Assembly: GCF_030408415.1 (NCBI RefSeq)
Contig: NZ_CP046976.1
Location: 2,202,808-2,266,807 of the forward strand
DNA from: Corynebacterium appendicis CIP 107643
GTDB taxonomy: Bacteria; Actinomycetota; Actinomycetes; Mycobacteriales; Mycobacteriaceae
DNA: 64,000 bases
Reading direction: 5' to 3'
The notes below the pieces were generated by a model. It ran no database searches. It saw nothing but the letters and a program-made list of their open reading frames with translations, and was not told the origin of the DNA. This document shows positions 27,403-36,741 of this stretch, in pieces. Every line of letters begins with the position of its first letter. Position 1 is the first letter of the stretch. A program made the translations under genes and the position numbers.

Positions 27403-29607
27403 CTATGCGATGCCGTTAGCTGCCTTGAACTCGCGGCGCTTCGCATGAAGGATCGGCTCGGTGTAGCCGGCCGGGGACTCGGTGCCCTTCAGGATCAGGT
27501 CCTTCGCCGCCTGGAAGCCGATGGATGCGTCGTAGTCCTTCGCCATCGGCAGGTAATTCGGGTCGCCGGCGTTCTGCTCGTCGACCTTCACCGCCATGCG
27601 CTGCAGCGAGTCAAGCACCTGCTCCTCGGTGACCACACCGTGAACGAGCCAGTTAGCCAGAAGCTGGGAGGAGATGCGCAGCGTCGCGCGGTCCTCCATC
27701 AGATCGACGTCGTGGATATCCGGCACCTTGGAGCAGCCGACGCCCTGCTCGACCCAGCGGACCACGTAGCCCAGGATCGACTGGCAGTTGTTGTCCAGCT
27801 CCTCCGCCTTCTCCTCGTCGGACCAGGTGTCGCCCTCAGTGTTGACCGGAACGGTGAGCAGGTCCTTCAGGGAATCGCGGCGGCCAGCCGCACGCAGCTC
27901 GTCCTGCACCTCGTGGACATCCACCTGGTGGTAGTGGACCGCATGCAGGGTCGCACCGGTCGGGGACGGGACCCACGCTGTGTTGGCACCCTCGCGCGGC
28001 TGTCCGATCTTCTTCTCCATCATCTTCGCCATGTGCTCGGTTTCGGCCCACATGCCCTTGCCGATCTGGGCACGGCCCGGCAGGTCGTGCGCGAGACCCG
28101 CGTCGACGTTGTGGTTCTCGTAGGCTTGCTTCCACGGCGCGGTCTGCATGTCCGCCTTGCGGACCATCGGGCCAGCGTGCATGGAGGTGTGAATTTCGTC
28201 GCCGGTGCGGTCCAGGAAGCCGGTGTTGATGAACACGAGGCGCTCGGCTGCCTCCATGATGCAGGCGTCCAGGTTGACTGAGGTGCGGCGCTCCTCGTCC
28301 ATGACGCCGACCTTGACCGTGTTCTTCGGCAGGCCGAGGATCTCCTCGACACGGTCGAAGATCTCGTTGGTGAACGCGACCTCTTCCGGGCCGTGCTGCT
28401 TCGGCTTCACGATGTACATGGAGCCGGTGCGGGAATTTCGGTGCGGGTTGTCCTCGCGCAGACCCGGGATCGCGGCGGCGGCAGTGATCAGGCCGTCGAG
28501 CAGGCCCTCCGGCACCTCCTCGCCGTCGAGCAAAATTGCCGGGTTGGTCATCAGGTGGCCGACGTTGCGGCACAGCATCATGGCGCGGCCGTGCAGGGTC
28601 TCCTCGGAGCCGCCCCTGGTGGTGTAGACGAGGTCGTCGGCCTGGGTGCGCTCGAAGGACTTATCGCCCTTCTTCACGGTCTCGGAGATATCTCCCTTGT
28701 TCAGGCCGAACCAGGTGGCATAGGAAGCAGCCTTATCCGTGCCGTCGACAGCCGCGGCGGAGTCCTCGAAGTCCATGATCGCGGACACGGCGGACTCGAG
28801 CAGGACATCGGCCACGCCTGCGCGGTCGGTCTTGCCCACCGGGTGCTCACGGTCGATCTGGATGATCAGGTGCAGGTTGTTGTTGCGCAGGACGATGCCC
28901 GACGGATCGTTCTTCTCGCCCTGGTAGCCGAGGTAGGCCTCCGGGTTTGTCAGCGCGACCTCGTTGCCGTCGGCGGTGATCTTCAGGTCGCCGTCCTCGG
29001 TGATCTCGAAAGAATCGACATCGGCGTGCGATGCGCCCTCCAGGGGCACTGCCTCGTCCAGGAAGGTGCGTGCCCACTCGATCACACGGTCGCCGCGGAC
29101 CGGGTTGTAGCCCGTGCCCGGCTCAGCACCGCCGTCGGTCGGGATGACATCGGTGCCGTAGAGCGCGTCGTACAGCGATCCGTAGCGCGCATTCGCGGCG
29201 TTGATGGCGAAACGGGCGTTAGTAATGGGCACCACCAGCTGCGGGCCGGCGACATCGGCGAATTCCGGATCGACATTCTCGGTGCTGATCGCCCCGTCAG
29301 TCGGCTGGTCCACCAGGTAACCGATGGAACGCAGATATTCCTCGTGCTCCGCCGGGTCCGGTTGGCCCGGATTCTCGCGGTAGTACTGGTCCAGCTGCTC
29401 CTGCAGCTCGTCGCGGCGTGCGAGCAGCGCTTTGTTCTTGGGGGTCAGGTCCGCAAAGTATTTCGCCGTGTCGGCCCAGAACTTCTCGGCGTCGAGATTG
29501 ATCTCCGTCAGCAGCTGCTCCGTCACAAAGTCGTACAACGGGCGTGCGACCTGCAGGCCGGCAGCCTCCACGCGCTCGGTGCGGTCCTCGAATTGCGGCG
29601 TAGTCAT
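27403..29607 (-). CDS. glcB: malate synthase G
   Basis: A 734-residue monomeric enzyme that condenses glyoxylate and acetyl-CoA to malate, the second step of the glyoxylate shunt. Recognisable parts are the N-terminal helical clasp, the barrel segment [16 protein letters not shown] (catalytic acidic residues), the TTRGG stretch, the [15 protein letters not shown] stretch, [16 protein letters not shown] and the C-terminal [16 protein letters not shown]. The length is normal for isoform G. It is divergent from isocitrate lyase (30088) with 480 bases between. In corynebacteria this gene is usually called aceB. GAAAGGATC precedes the ATG. Confidence 0.96.
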   Translation of the reverse strand: MTTPQFEDRTERVEAAGLQVARPLYDFVTEQLLTEINLDAEKFWADTAKYFADLTPKNKALLARRDELQEQLDQYYRENPGQPDPAEHEEYLRSIGYLVDQPTDGAISTENVDPEFADVAGPQLVVPITNARFAINAANARYGSLYDALYGTDVIPTDGGAEPGTGYNPVRGDRVIEWARTFLDEAVPLEGASHADVDSFEITEDGDLKITADGNEVALTNPEAYLGYQGEKNDPSGIVLRNNNLHLIIQIDREHPVGKTDRAGVADVLLESAVSAIMDFEDSAAAVDGTDKAASYATWFGLNKGDISETVKKGDKSFERTQADDLVYTTRGGSEETLHGRAMMLCRNVGHLMTNPAILLDGEEVPEGLLDGLITAAAAIPGLREDNPHRNSRTGSMYIVKPKQHGPEEVAFTNEIFDRVEEILGLPKNTVKVGVMDEERRTSVNLDACIMEAAERLVFINTGFLDRTGDEIHTSMHAGPMVRKADMQTAPWKQAYENHNVDAGLAHDLPGRAQIGKGMWAETEHMAKMMEKKIGQPREGANTAWVPSPTGATLHAVHYHQVDVHEVQDELRAAGRRDSLKDLLTVPVNTEGDTWSDEEKAEELDNNCQSILGYVVRWVEQGVGCSKVPDIHDVDLMEDRATLRISSQLLANWLVHGVVTEEQVLDSLQRMAVKVDEQNAGDPNYLPMAKDYDASIGFQAAKDLILKGTESPAGYTEPILHAKRREFKAANGIA

Positions 29608-30087
29608 CGAATGAGATCCTTTCAGCCAATTGAAATGTATGGCACCAGTCTAAAGGTGCCTTAATGCGCACGACACCACATTGACCCTGCGGTGTTAGGT
29701 GAGCGTTGTTGGCAAGATTAAGTGATTATGGTCACCGGCGGTTAACTTTCTCTTTAGATAGCCTTATAACTACCCCCGAAATTGTGATTCTGCGGGCCGG
29801 TCCATGCCCGCTCTCCCAGACGCACCGTTCTCGGAGCAGGGGCCTGTTTTCCCATCATTAGACCGCTTTTATTCGTCCCCTTCGGGTTTCGGCAGGGGGA
29901 TCTCTAGGACCAGAAAGGCTCATACCGGACAGTCAACTCACCCCCTCGAATGACGGCGAAAAGGGGTTCTGTTGACGTTTCAGGTGACGCTTGGGGATAC
30001 TAAGCACCAACGCCAAGAGCGTGGCTCACTTCACTTTATTGTCGTGAGAGTCTTCCATCGCACACCCAATGAAAGGGGACAAGCACT
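29608..30087. promoter_or_regulatory. divergent control region of the glyoxylate shunt genes
   Basis: 480 bases without a gene. It holds GTGATTATGGTCAC (29722-29735), a CRP/GlxR-type palindrome with the right 6-base centre. Runs resembling RamA half-sites (ACCCCC or GGGG) occur near 29771, 29941, 29961 and 29993. A RamB-like aactttctcttt lies at about 29744. In C. glutamicum aceA/aceB are controlled by RamA, RamB and GlxR, so the sites are expected, but each short motif alone is weak. Confidence 0.55.
29972..30001 (+). promoter_or_regulatory. aceA promoter
   Basis: TTGACG (29972-29977) and GATACT (29996-30001) with 18 bases between give a strong -35 and fair -10. A leader of about 80 bases would follow before the aceA ATG. 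Confidence 0.6.
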
Positions 30088-31380
30088 ATGACCACCACTG
30101 GACAGGCTCGTACTGCTCAGGAAATCCAGAAGGACTGGGACGAGAACCCCCGCTGGAAGGGCGTGACCCGCGACTACACTGCAGAGCAGGTCGCTGCGCT
30201 GCAGGGCAACGTCGTCGAGGAGCAGACCCTCGCACGCCGCGGTGCTGAGATCCTCTGGGACGGCATCACCAAGGGTGACGGCTCTTACATCCACGCTCTG
30301 GGCGCCCTGACCGGTAACCAGGCTGTGCAGCAGGTCCGCGCCGGCCTGCAGGCTGTTTACCTCTCCGGTTGGCAGGTCGCCGGCGACGCTAACCTTTCCG
30401 GCAACACTTACCCGGACCAGTCCCTGTACCCGGCTAACTCCGTGCCGAACGTTGTGCGCCGCATCAACAACGCTCTGAGCCGCGCCGACCAGATCTCCCG
30501 CGTCGAGGGCGATGACTCCGTCGACAACTGGCTCGTCCCGATCGTCGCTGACGGCGAGGCTGGCTTCGGTGGCGCTCTGAACGTCTACGAGCTGCAGCGC
30601 GCAATGATCCAGGCTGGTGCCGCCGGTACCCACTGGGAGGACCAGCTCGCTTCCGAGAAGAAGTGCGGCCACCTGGGCGGCAAGGTCCTCATCCCGACCC
30701 AGCAGCACATCCGCACCCTGTCTTCCGCTCGTCTGGCAGCTGACGTCCTCAACGTCCCGACCGTTGTCATCGGCCGCACCGACGCTGAGGCCGCTACTCT
30801 GCTGACCTCCGATGTCGACGAGCGCGACGCGAAGTTCCTGACCGGTGAGCGTTCCGCTGAGGGCTACTACTACGTCAAGAACGGCGTTGAGGCCTGCATC
30901 GACCGTGCGAAGTCCTACGCTCCGTACGCCGACCTGATCTGGATGGAGACCGGTACTCCGGACCTCGAGCTGGCGAAGCAGTTCGCCGACGGTGTCCACG
31001 AGGAGTTCCCGGACCAGCTTCTGGCCTACAACTGCTCCCCGTCCTTCAACTGGTCCTCCCACCTGGACGAGGAAGAGATCGCCAAGTTCCAGAAGGAGCT
31101 GGGCAAGATGGGCTTCGTGTTCCAGTTCATCACCCTGGCTGGCTTCCACGCCCTCAACTACTCCATGTTCGACCTGGCCCACGGCTACGCTCGCGAGGGC
31201 ATGCCGGCGTTCGTCGACCTGCAGAACCGCGAGTTCAAGGCTGCTTCCGAGCGCGGCTTCACCGCTGTGAAGCACCAGCGCGAGGTCGGCGCAGGATACT
31301 TCGACCTCGTCGCCACCACCGTCGACCCGAACTCCTCCACCACCGCCCTGAAGGGCTCCACCGAGGAGGGCCAGTTCTAA
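30088..31380 (+). CDS. aceA: isocitrate lyase
   Basis: A 430-residue enzyme that splits isocitrate into succinate and glyoxylate. It has the catalytic signature KKCGHLGGK (about 191-199), [27 protein letters not shown] and NCSPSFNW. It starts at ATG after AAAGGGGACAAG. The codon use is strikingly biased to preferred codons (GCT, GTC, TCC, AAG) compared with neighbours, consistent with very high expression on acetate or fatty acids. It is divergent from malate synthase and ends in a strong terminator. Confidence 0.98.
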   Translation: MTTTGQARTAQEIQKDWDENPRWKGVTRDYTAEQVAALQGNVVEEQTLARRGAEILWDGITKGDGSYIHALGALTGNQAVQQVRAGLQAVYLSGWQVAGDANLSGNTYPDQSLYPANSVPNVVRRINNALSRADQISRVEGDDSVDNWLVPIVADGEAGFGGALNVYELQRAMIQAGAAGTHWEDQLASEKKCGHLGGKVLIPTQQHIRTLSSARLAADVLNVPTVVIGRTDAEAATLLTSDVDERDAKFLTGERSAEGYYYVKNGVEACIDRAKSYAPYADLIWMETGTPDLELAKQFADGVHEEFPDQLLAYNCSPSFNWSSHLDEEEIAKFQKELGKMGFVFQFITLAGFHALNYSMFDLAHGYAREGMPAFVDLQNREFKAASERGFTAVKHQREVGAGYFDLVATTVDPNSSTTALKGSTEEGQF

Positions 31381-31400
31381 GCACTAGCTTGAACTGATCA

Positions 31401-31434
31401 AACCCGCACTGTCACCGCACAGTGCGGGTTTTTC
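31401..31434 (+). terminator. rho-independent terminator of aceA
   Basis: AACCCGCACTGT (31401-31412) and its exact complement (31419-31430) form a 12-bp stem with a 6-base loop, ending in a TTTTT run, 20 bases after the aceA stop. Confidence 0.92.
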
Positions 31435-31441
31435 GTCACCG

Positions 31442-31640
31442 CGCTCCCTCAATTCCTGACCTTTTGATCGCCGCGATCGCCGAGACTGCCGGACTCTCTG
31501 TCCTCGCCATGGACAAAGACTTCGATCTCATCGCCGCAGTGACAGGCCAGCCCGTCCATCAATTAGATGGCGCATTCCACCAACTCGCCCTAGTTCAAGT
31601 GCGTAAACTCGGACCACGTCCGCTACCGAAGAACCGAAGG
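31442..31640 (+). pseudogene. VapC-type PIN toxin remnant
   Basis: The frame encodes [20 protein letters not shown], then [20 protein letters not shown]. This is the C-terminal half of a PIN-domain toxin (the DLLIAA and DxDFdxIA motifs carry acidic metal ligands). The N-terminal half and any antitoxin are gone, replaced by the aceA terminator region. The frame runs without a stop into the next gene, so a fused reading is open, but the rraA start has its own ribosome binding site. Confidence 0.65.
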
Positions 31641-31649
31641 AGCACCGTC

Positions 31650-32147
31650 ATGGCCGACATTCAGTTCGTCCCCACCGCCGACATCGCCGATATCCACGAC
31701 ACGGATGTGCGCAGCTGCGATATCCAGTTCCGCAACTTCGGAGGCACGGTCGATTTCTGCGGCGAGATCCACACCATTTCCTGCTTCCAGGACAATGGCC
31801 TGGTGAAGAAGACGCTGAACTCGCCGGGTGAGGGCAAGGTCCTCGTCATCGACGGCCACGCCAGCATGCACACCGCGCTCATGGGCGACATGATCGCGGA
31901 AGCCGGCGTTAAGAACGGCTGGGCCGGCGTGATCATCAACGGCCCGATCCGCGATTCCGCCGAGGTGGCGAAGATGAACTTCGGTTGCAAGGCGCTGGGC
32001 TCCAACCCGCGCAAGTCCGCGAAGGACGGCGTGGGCAAGGAGAATATCGTGCTGCGTCTTGGCGGCATCGACTTCGTTCCGGGCGAATACGTCTACGCCG
32101 ATTCCGATGGCGTCGTCGTCTCCGAGAATCCGGTGGAGCCCAAGTAG
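31650..32147 (+). CDS. rraA: RraA family protein (ribonuclease regulator/aldolase fold)
   Basis: A 165-residue protein. [64 protein letters not shown] and [17 protein letters not shown] are all typical of the RraA family. Members either inhibit RNase E or act as 4-hydroxy-4-methyl-2-oxoglutarate aldolases; the G-D...R motif of the aldolases is partly present, so either role is possible. The start ATG has GAAGGAGC 6 bases upstream. An upstream in-frame extension is a VapC remnant. Confidence 0.88.
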   Translation: MADIQFVPTADIADIHDTDVRSCDIQFRNFGGTVDFCGEIHTISCFQDNGLVKKTLNSPGEGKVLVIDGHASMHTALMGDMIAEAGVKNGWAGVIINGPIRDSAEVAKMNFGCKALGSNPRKSAKDGVGKENIVLRLGGIDFVPGEYVYADSDGVVVSENPVEPK

Positions 32148-32157
32148 ACTTGGCTGA

Positions 32158-32973
32158 ATGCCTGAAGGTCACGTTCTCCACCGCCTCGCCCGCACTCTCA
32201 ACGCGGACTTCCGCTCGGGCCCGGTGGAGGTGACCAGCCCGCAGGGGAGGTTCGAGGCAGAAGCAGAGCTTATCGACGGCACGTGGCTCACCGAAGCTAC
32301 CGCCCACGGCAAGCACCTGTTCATCTCCTTCGGGCACGAACAGGGCGAGCCGGAGCACACGATCTATATCCACCTCGGCCTGATCGGCTCATTGCGTTTT
32401 GAGCCCGCCACCGACGAATGGGGCCAGATGCGGCTGCACATCTCCAACGGCGAGACAGCCGCCAACCTGCGTGGCCCGCAGAAATGCGAGCTGATGACGC
32501 CGGGGGAGGCGGCTGCGATCGTCGATAAGTCTGGCTTCGACCCCATCGTCGACCTGGACCCGCCTGCCGCACTGTGGGAGCGCGTCCACCGTTCGAAGCG
32601 CACCATCGGCTCCCTCCTGATGGACCAGAAGCTCTTCGCCGGCGTGGGCAATATCTACCGCGCCGAGGTGCTGTTCCGGCAGAGAATCGACCCCGCCCTG
32701 CCCGGCGACCAGCTCGACCGCGCCCAGTTCGACGCGATCTGGGCTGATCTGACCGAACTGATGGCTTACGGCGTCGACCACGGCCGGATCGACACCGTCC
32801 GTCCTGAGCACACGCCGGAGGCGATGGGCCGCCCGCCCCGCAAGGACGACCACGGCGGCGAAGTCTACGTCTACCGCCGCTCGGCGGATCCCTGCTATGT
32901 CTGCAGCACCCCCATCGAGACCAAGGTCCTCGAGGGCCGCAAGCTGTACTGGTGCCCCGAGTGCCAGGCTTGA
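32158..32973 (+). CDS. nei: Fpg/Nei family DNA glycosylase (endonuclease VIII-like)
   Basis: A 271-residue base-excision repair enzyme that removes oxidised bases and cuts the abasic site. Mature MPEGHVLHRLAR has the catalytic proline-2 and glutamate-3. PEGH rather than PELP points to Nei. HGKHLFISF carries the conserved lysine. KLFAGVGNIYRAEVLF is the helix-two-turn-helix. CYVCSTPI...YWCPECQ is the zinc finger. TAGACT is 7 bases upstream of ATG (leaderless pattern). It lies 10 bases after rraA. Confidence 0.92.
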   Translation: MPEGHVLHRLARTLNADFRSGPVEVTSPQGRFEAEAELIDGTWLTEATAHGKHLFISFGHEQGEPEHTIYIHLGLIGSLRFEPATDEWGQMRLHISNGETAANLRGPQKCELMTPGEAAAIVDKSGFDPIVDLDPPAALWERVHRSKRTIGSLLMDQKLFAGVGNIYRAEVLFRQRIDPALPGDQLDRAQFDAIWADLTELMAYGVDHGRIDTVRPEHTPEAMGRPPRKDDHGGEVYVYRRSADPCYVCSTPIETKVLEGRKLYWCPECQA

Positions 32974-33111
32974 TACAGTTTCATATGTGAAACAGAGGGT
33001 GCCGAACAAAAAGCATTCGTGCAGGCGACCTACCCAATGGGGATGAAGGTCGACTGCACGAATGTCGGCGAAGTGTTAGACGCGCTGGACCGCGAGGAAT
33101 TTAGCGGATAA
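32974..33111 (+). pseudogene. possible small coding remnant in frame after nei
   Basis: After the nei TGA the same frame stays open for 45 codons (ending KVDCTNVGEVLDALDREEFSG, stop at 33109). The last 30 residues look protein-like, but no start with a ribosome binding site is evident (a GTG at 33019 is possible). It could be a decayed gene. I do not recognise it. Confidence 0.22.
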
Positions 33112-33129
33112 CGTGCCCGAGCTACCCGA

Positions 33130-33843
33130 CTAGCCCTCCGTGACGTGGCCGTCGGAGACCTCGATGACGCGGTCGCCGTTTTCGATCAGCTCAGTCTCGT
33201 GGGTGACGATGAGGCAGGCCGGACCGAGTTCCTCGGTGACATTGCGCAGGAGCTTGATGATCTCCTGAGAGCGGTTGGTGTCTAGGGCGGTGGTGGGCTC
33301 GTCGGCAAGCACGAGGCTCGGCTCGCCCATGAGCGCGCGGGCGATGCCGACGCGCTGGCGCTGGCCGCCGGAGAGCTGCTGCATGCGGCGGTCGCCCAGG
33401 CCCTCCAGACCGACGAGCTCGAGCAAGTCATCCGCGTGGGACTTCTTGGCGCGCAGCTCCTTGCCGCGTACGCCCCGGATGTGCTCGGTGACCAGCAGCT
33501 GGTCGCGCACGGTCAGCGAGGCGATGAGGTTCGGCTGCTGGAAGACCATGCCGATGCGGTTGAGGCGGACCTTTTCGCTGATCGGCTCGCCGGCGACCTC
33601 GACGGTTCCGGAATCGGGGGTGAGCAGGCCCGCAGCGGCGGACAGCAGCGTGGATTTGCCGGAGCCGGATGCGCCGACGACGAAGGTGACGGTGCACGGA
33701 TCAGCCGACAAGGTGGCATTGTCCAGAGCAGTGATGCGTCCGTCGCCGTCCGGGAAGGTGACGGTGACATCCTTCATCGACAGTGCCGGGGCAGTACCGG
33801 TGGTGGACTGGGACGTGTGACGGATACCGGTAGCGGTAGTCAT
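33130..33843 (-). CDS. hrtA: heme ABC exporter ATP-binding protein HrtA
   Basis: A 237-residue ATPase of the MacB/LolD type. It has Walker A VGASGSGKSTLL (about 56-67), Q-loop FQQPNLI, signature LSGGQRQRVGIARAL, Walker B LVLADEPTTALD and the switch histidine in IVTHE. It starts directly after the HrtB stop (TAAATG). With the FtsX-like permease upstream and a divergent two-component pair, this is the arrangement of HrtBA/ChrSA, which pumps out toxic heme in C. diphtheriae and C. glutamicum. The identity rests on that context. Confidence 0.85.
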   Translation of the reverse strand: MTTATGIRHTSQSTTGTAPALSMKDVTVTFPDGDGRITALDNATLSADPCTVTFVVGASGSGKSTLLSAAAGLLTPDSGTVEVAGEPISEKVRLNRIGMVFQQPNLIASLTVRDQLLVTEHIRGVRGKELRAKKSHADDLLELVGLEGLGDRRMQQLSGGQRQRVGIARALMGEPSLVLADEPTTALDTNRSQEIIKLLRNVTEELGPACLIVTHETELIENGDRVIEVSDGHVTEG

Positions 33844-34833
33844 TTAGGCTGCACCTCCAAGTGCGAGTTGCGGGTCAACGCGGGAGATCGAGCGGGTGGC
33901 TAGTGCGGCACCGCCCATGCCGAGGATCCAGATGGCCAGGGCCGGAAGGATAACGCTGGCGGGGCTCAGGACAAACGGGGCGACCTGCGCAGCGGCGAGG
34001 CCCAGGCCTGCCGCGGCAGCGGTGCCGATCAGGGCGCCGATCGCGAGGATGAGCGCGGCCTGGCCGATGCTGTCCTTGAGCAAGTAGCGATTGGAAGCGC
34101 CGATGGCCTTAAGGATGGACAGGTCGCGTGTGCGCTGCGCCGTCCACACGCTCAGGAAGGCGACGGTGACCAGCGCGGAAATGAGGTAGAGGAAGCCCTG
34201 GATCATCTTCAGTGAGCCCTGCTCGGAAGAATAAGCCGGCAGTGCCTCGAAGGAGTCCTTCAGCGAGACGGAGCCCTCCGGGGCGGTGTCCTCATTGTCG
34301 GACAGCTCCACCGTGCCCACCGCCTCGGTGTGCATGGCAGCCTGCCAGGTCTCAGTCGGGACCCACAGGACGGGGGAGTGGGCGAAGTACAGGTCTTCGG
34401 CCTGCTCACTCACCGTGACGGGGGCGCCGCCGACGGTGATGGACTCGCCGTCGGCAAGCTCGAGCGACTCGGACGCGATCGCGTGGTCCTCGAGCACCTG
34501 TCCGGTCGGCAGTTCGGTGCCGGACGGTAGACCCAGGACGGCAACGGATTCTTCCGTGCCGTCATCACGGGTCATCAGCGTCTGGCCGGTTCCCAGAGGA
34601 GTCGTTCCATCATCGGCTTCTGCTATGCGGGAGGTGGTGTAGGACTGGTTGCCGGCGTCGTCGAACGTCACGGCGGCGGGGTCGAGGGCCTCGAGGGCAG
34701 AAGTGTTCTGCTTGCCCAGTCCGGCGGTGAGGCCGGTGAGCATGACAACGAGGAACGTCACGAGAGCGACCACGCCCGCGATGAGGCCGAAGCGCCCTTT
34801 GGCATTCAACAAATCTCTCAGTGCAACAAACAT
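33844..34833 (-). CDS. hrtB: heme ABC exporter permease HrtB (FtsX-like)
   Basis: A 329-residue membrane protein with four helices: one at about 14-36, then a large external domain of about 170 residues, then three (about 220-242, 272-296, 300-322). The late segment TRDLSILKAIGASNRYLLKD is typical of FtsX/MacB permeases. ATG at 34833 starts MFVALRDLLNAKGRFGLI, the usual N-terminus. It is translationally coupled to hrtA. The upstream 115 bases are shared with the chrS gene and hold a perfect palindrome. Confidence 0.86.
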   Translation of the reverse strand: MFVALRDLLNAKGRFGLIAGVVALVTFLVVMLTGLTAGLGKQNTSALEALDPAAVTFDDAGNQSYTTSRIAEADDGTTPLGTGQTLMTRDDGTEESVAVLGLPSGTELPTGQVLEDHAIASESLELADGESITVGGAPVTVSEQAEDLYFAHSPVLWVPTETWQAAMHTEAVGTVELSDNEDTAPEGSVSLKDSFEALPAYSSEQGSLKMIQGFLYLISALVTVAFLSVWTAQRTRDLSILKAIGASNRYLLKDSIGQAALILAIGALIGTAAAAGLGLAAAQVAPFVLSPASVILPALAIWILGMGGAALATRSISRVDPQLALGGAA

Positions 34834-34892
34834 GACTCTATTTTGACGTCGTCGCAGGTCAGCCCACATCAGGTGAGCGGGTGATTTACCAG

Positions 34893-34908
34893 TCAACCGA
34901 TCGGTTGA
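34893..34908. promoter_or_regulatory. perfect palindrome between hrtB and chrS (candidate ChrA operator)
   Basis: TCAACCGATCGGTTGA is a perfect 16-bp palindrome, 59 bases from the hrtB start and 40 from the chrS start. In the known systems phosphorylated ChrA activates hrtBA from this divergent region. The sequence match to a published ChrA site was not tested. Confidence 0.55.
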
Positions 34909-34948
34909 TTGGCGGTGTGCCCCGAGTCGACGAGATACGGTGAGAGCC

Positions 34949-36103
34949 GTGAAGACCACAAGCAATATCCTCGCTTTTCTCCGCGTGAGCCTGCACGTGC
35001 TCGTCGCCGTGCTCCTCCTCGTGGGTCTGCTCGGCGTGCAGCACTCGCGGGTCCCGGCGCTGACCGTGTGCCTGGCGGCGCTGTTCTCCGGGCTCTACCT
35101 CGCGGGCACGGTCATGCACCACCGCGGGCGCGATATCCGGCCGGGTACCGGTGCCGCGTGGCTGGGCATCGTCGCCGCGCTCTGGGTGGCGCTAGTGTGG
35201 ACCTCCCCAGACTTCGCGTGGCTGGAATTCCCGCTGGTCATGCTCGCTTGTTACCTGCTACCGACGCCCCTAGGCATCGCGGCCTCGCTCGCGGCGGGGG
35301 CGTTCACCGTGGCAGTCATGGCGCCGGAGACAGGAATCGGGGGCATTATCGGCCCGACCATCGGCACGCTCGTCGCGGTGGTGGCCAGCTTCGCCTACCA
35401 AGCGCTGCGCGGGGAAGCCGAGCACTACAAGCTCATCGCCGCGCGCCTGGAGGCCACGCAGATGGAGCTCGCTGAGAGCCAGTACCAGGCTGGCGCCCTG
35501 CAGGAGCGCACGCGCCTGGCCCGCGAGGTCCACGACACAATGGCGCAGGGATTGAGTAGCATCGTGCTCTTCGGCCGGGTCGCCGCCGGCCACCTCGAGT
35601 CCGGAAACCCGGCACGCAGGGAAAAAGCGCAGGAGATTCTCGGCACGATCGTCGACACTGCCAGCGAGAACTTGTCGGAGGCGCGGCGCTTCGTAGCGGC
35701 GAACTCGCCGGAAGCGGCCCCGTTGAGCGATCGGCTTGAGGCGTTGGCGGCGTCGGCACGCAGCAGGCAAAAGGCGATCGATTCCCCGCTCGATCTCACC
35801 CTCGTCGCGCCCGGCGCGGACCAGATCACGGGTGAGGCCGCGGATGTCGTCGAGCGCGTCGTGCGCGAGGGCGTGAGCAATATCGTGCGCCATTCGCACG
35901 CAGGCAAGGCGGTGGTCACTGTGGAGAAACTCGGTAATGTCGCCACCGTGGACGTGTTCGACGACGGCTCCGGAGTGAAGCGCCCGGCGGGCCACGGGCT
36001 GACCGGCCTCCGCGCCCGCGTCGCCGAAGTCGGGGGCACGCTCGAACTGGAAAGCTCGCCGCGCGGCACGGTCCTCGCGGCACGAATCCCCTTGGAGGAT
36101 TAA
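34949..36103 (+). CDS. chrS: heme-responsive sensor histidine kinase ChrS
   Basis: A 384-residue kinase of the NarL-partner type. The N-terminus has about six membrane helices (to residue about 150) and little external domain. A coiled stretch leads to the phospho-acceptor histidine in LAREVHDTMAQGLSSIVLF. The ATPase domain has REGVSNIVRHSHA (N box), FDDGSGVKRPAGHGLTGLRA (G boxes) and the end PRGTVLAARIP. GTG at 34949 is preferred: TACGGT lies 7 bases upstream, fitting a leaderless mRNA. A GTG at 34940 is also in frame. It is divergent from hrtBA. Confidence 0.86.
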   Translation: MKTTSNILAFLRVSLHVLVAVLLLVGLLGVQHSRVPALTVCLAALFSGLYLAGTVMHHRGRDIRPGTGAAWLGIVAALWVALVWTSPDFAWLEFPLVMLACYLLPTPLGIAASLAAGAFTVAVMAPETGIGGIIGPTIGTLVAVVASFAYQALRGEAEHYKLIAARLEATQMELAESQYQAGALQERTRLAREVHDTMAQGLSSIVLFGRVAAGHLESGNPARREKAQEILGTIVDTASENLSEARRFVAANSPEAAPLSDRLEALAASARSRQKAIDSPLDLTLVAPGADQITGEAADVVERVVREGVSNIVRHSHAGKAVVTVEKLGNVATVDVFDDGSGVKRPAGHGLTGLRARVAEVGGTLELESSPRGTVLAARIPLED

Positions 36104-36711
36104 TGGTCCGCATCATGCTTATCGACGACCACCCCGTCGTCCGCGCGGGGTTACGCGCCGTGCTGGAAAGCGACGGCAAGATCGAGGTCGTGGCGCAGGG
36201 CTCCGACGGCACCGCCGTCGACGATCTCCCCGCAGACGTCGACGTAGTGGTGACCGATATCCAGATGCCCACGACGAGCGGCATCGAGGTGGCACAGAAA
36301 CTGCACGCCGCAGGCGGTCCGCCCGTGCTGATCCTGACCACCTACGACACGCAGGCCGATGTCGTCGGAGCGATGGAAGCCGGCGCGTTGGGGTATGTAC
36401 TCAAAGACGCCCCGGAGGAAGACTTGCGTGCCGCAGTGCTCGCCGCCGCCAAGGGAGAGCGCACCCTATCGCCGCAGGTGGCGAATGTGTTGGCCGAACG
36501 CCTCACCCGCCCCGATGTGGCGTTGAGCGCCCGCGAGATCGAGATCCTCGAAGCTCTGGCCACTGGAGCATCCAACCGGGACATCGCCACGCAGCTGTTC
36601 ATCTCCGCCGCGACCGTGAAGACACACCTGGTGCACATCTACAGCAAGCTCGGCGTGGACAACCGCACCGCTGCCATTGCCGCCGCGCGTCAGAAGCGCA
36701 TCATCCAATAG
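36103..36711 (+). CDS. chrA: response regulator ChrA (NarL/LuxR type)
   Basis: A 202-residue regulator. The receiver domain has IDDHPVVRAGL, the phosphorylated aspartate in VVVTDIQMPTTSG and the conserved lysine in YVLKDAPEEDL. The C-terminal LuxR helix-turn-helix is LSAREIEILEALATGASNRD, followed by AATVKTHLVHIYSKLGV. The ATG overlaps the chrS stop (TAATG), so the two are coupled. By context it activates the heme exporter genes across the divergent region. Confidence 0.9.
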   Translation: MVRIMLIDDHPVVRAGLRAVLESDGKIEVVAQGSDGTAVDDLPADVDVVVTDIQMPTTSGIEVAQKLHAAGGPPVLILTTYDTQADVVGAMEAGALGYVLKDAPEEDLRAAVLAAAKGERTLSPQVANVLAERLTRPDVALSAREIEILEALATGASNRDIATQLFISAATVKTHLVHIYSKLGVDNRTAAIAAARQKRIIQ

Positions 36712-36741
36712 CTCACAGGTTGTGTCGCTACCGTGGGACAC

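Noticed and set aside
28393..29664. 423-codon open frame antisense to malate synthase
   Set aside because: It is a shadow of a clearly conserved gene, with no domain or ribosome binding site.
32979..32994. GTTTCATATGTGAAAC after nei, resembling parS
   Set aside because: The two half-sites are separated by four bases instead of two and the centre is not CG, so ParB recognition is unlikely.
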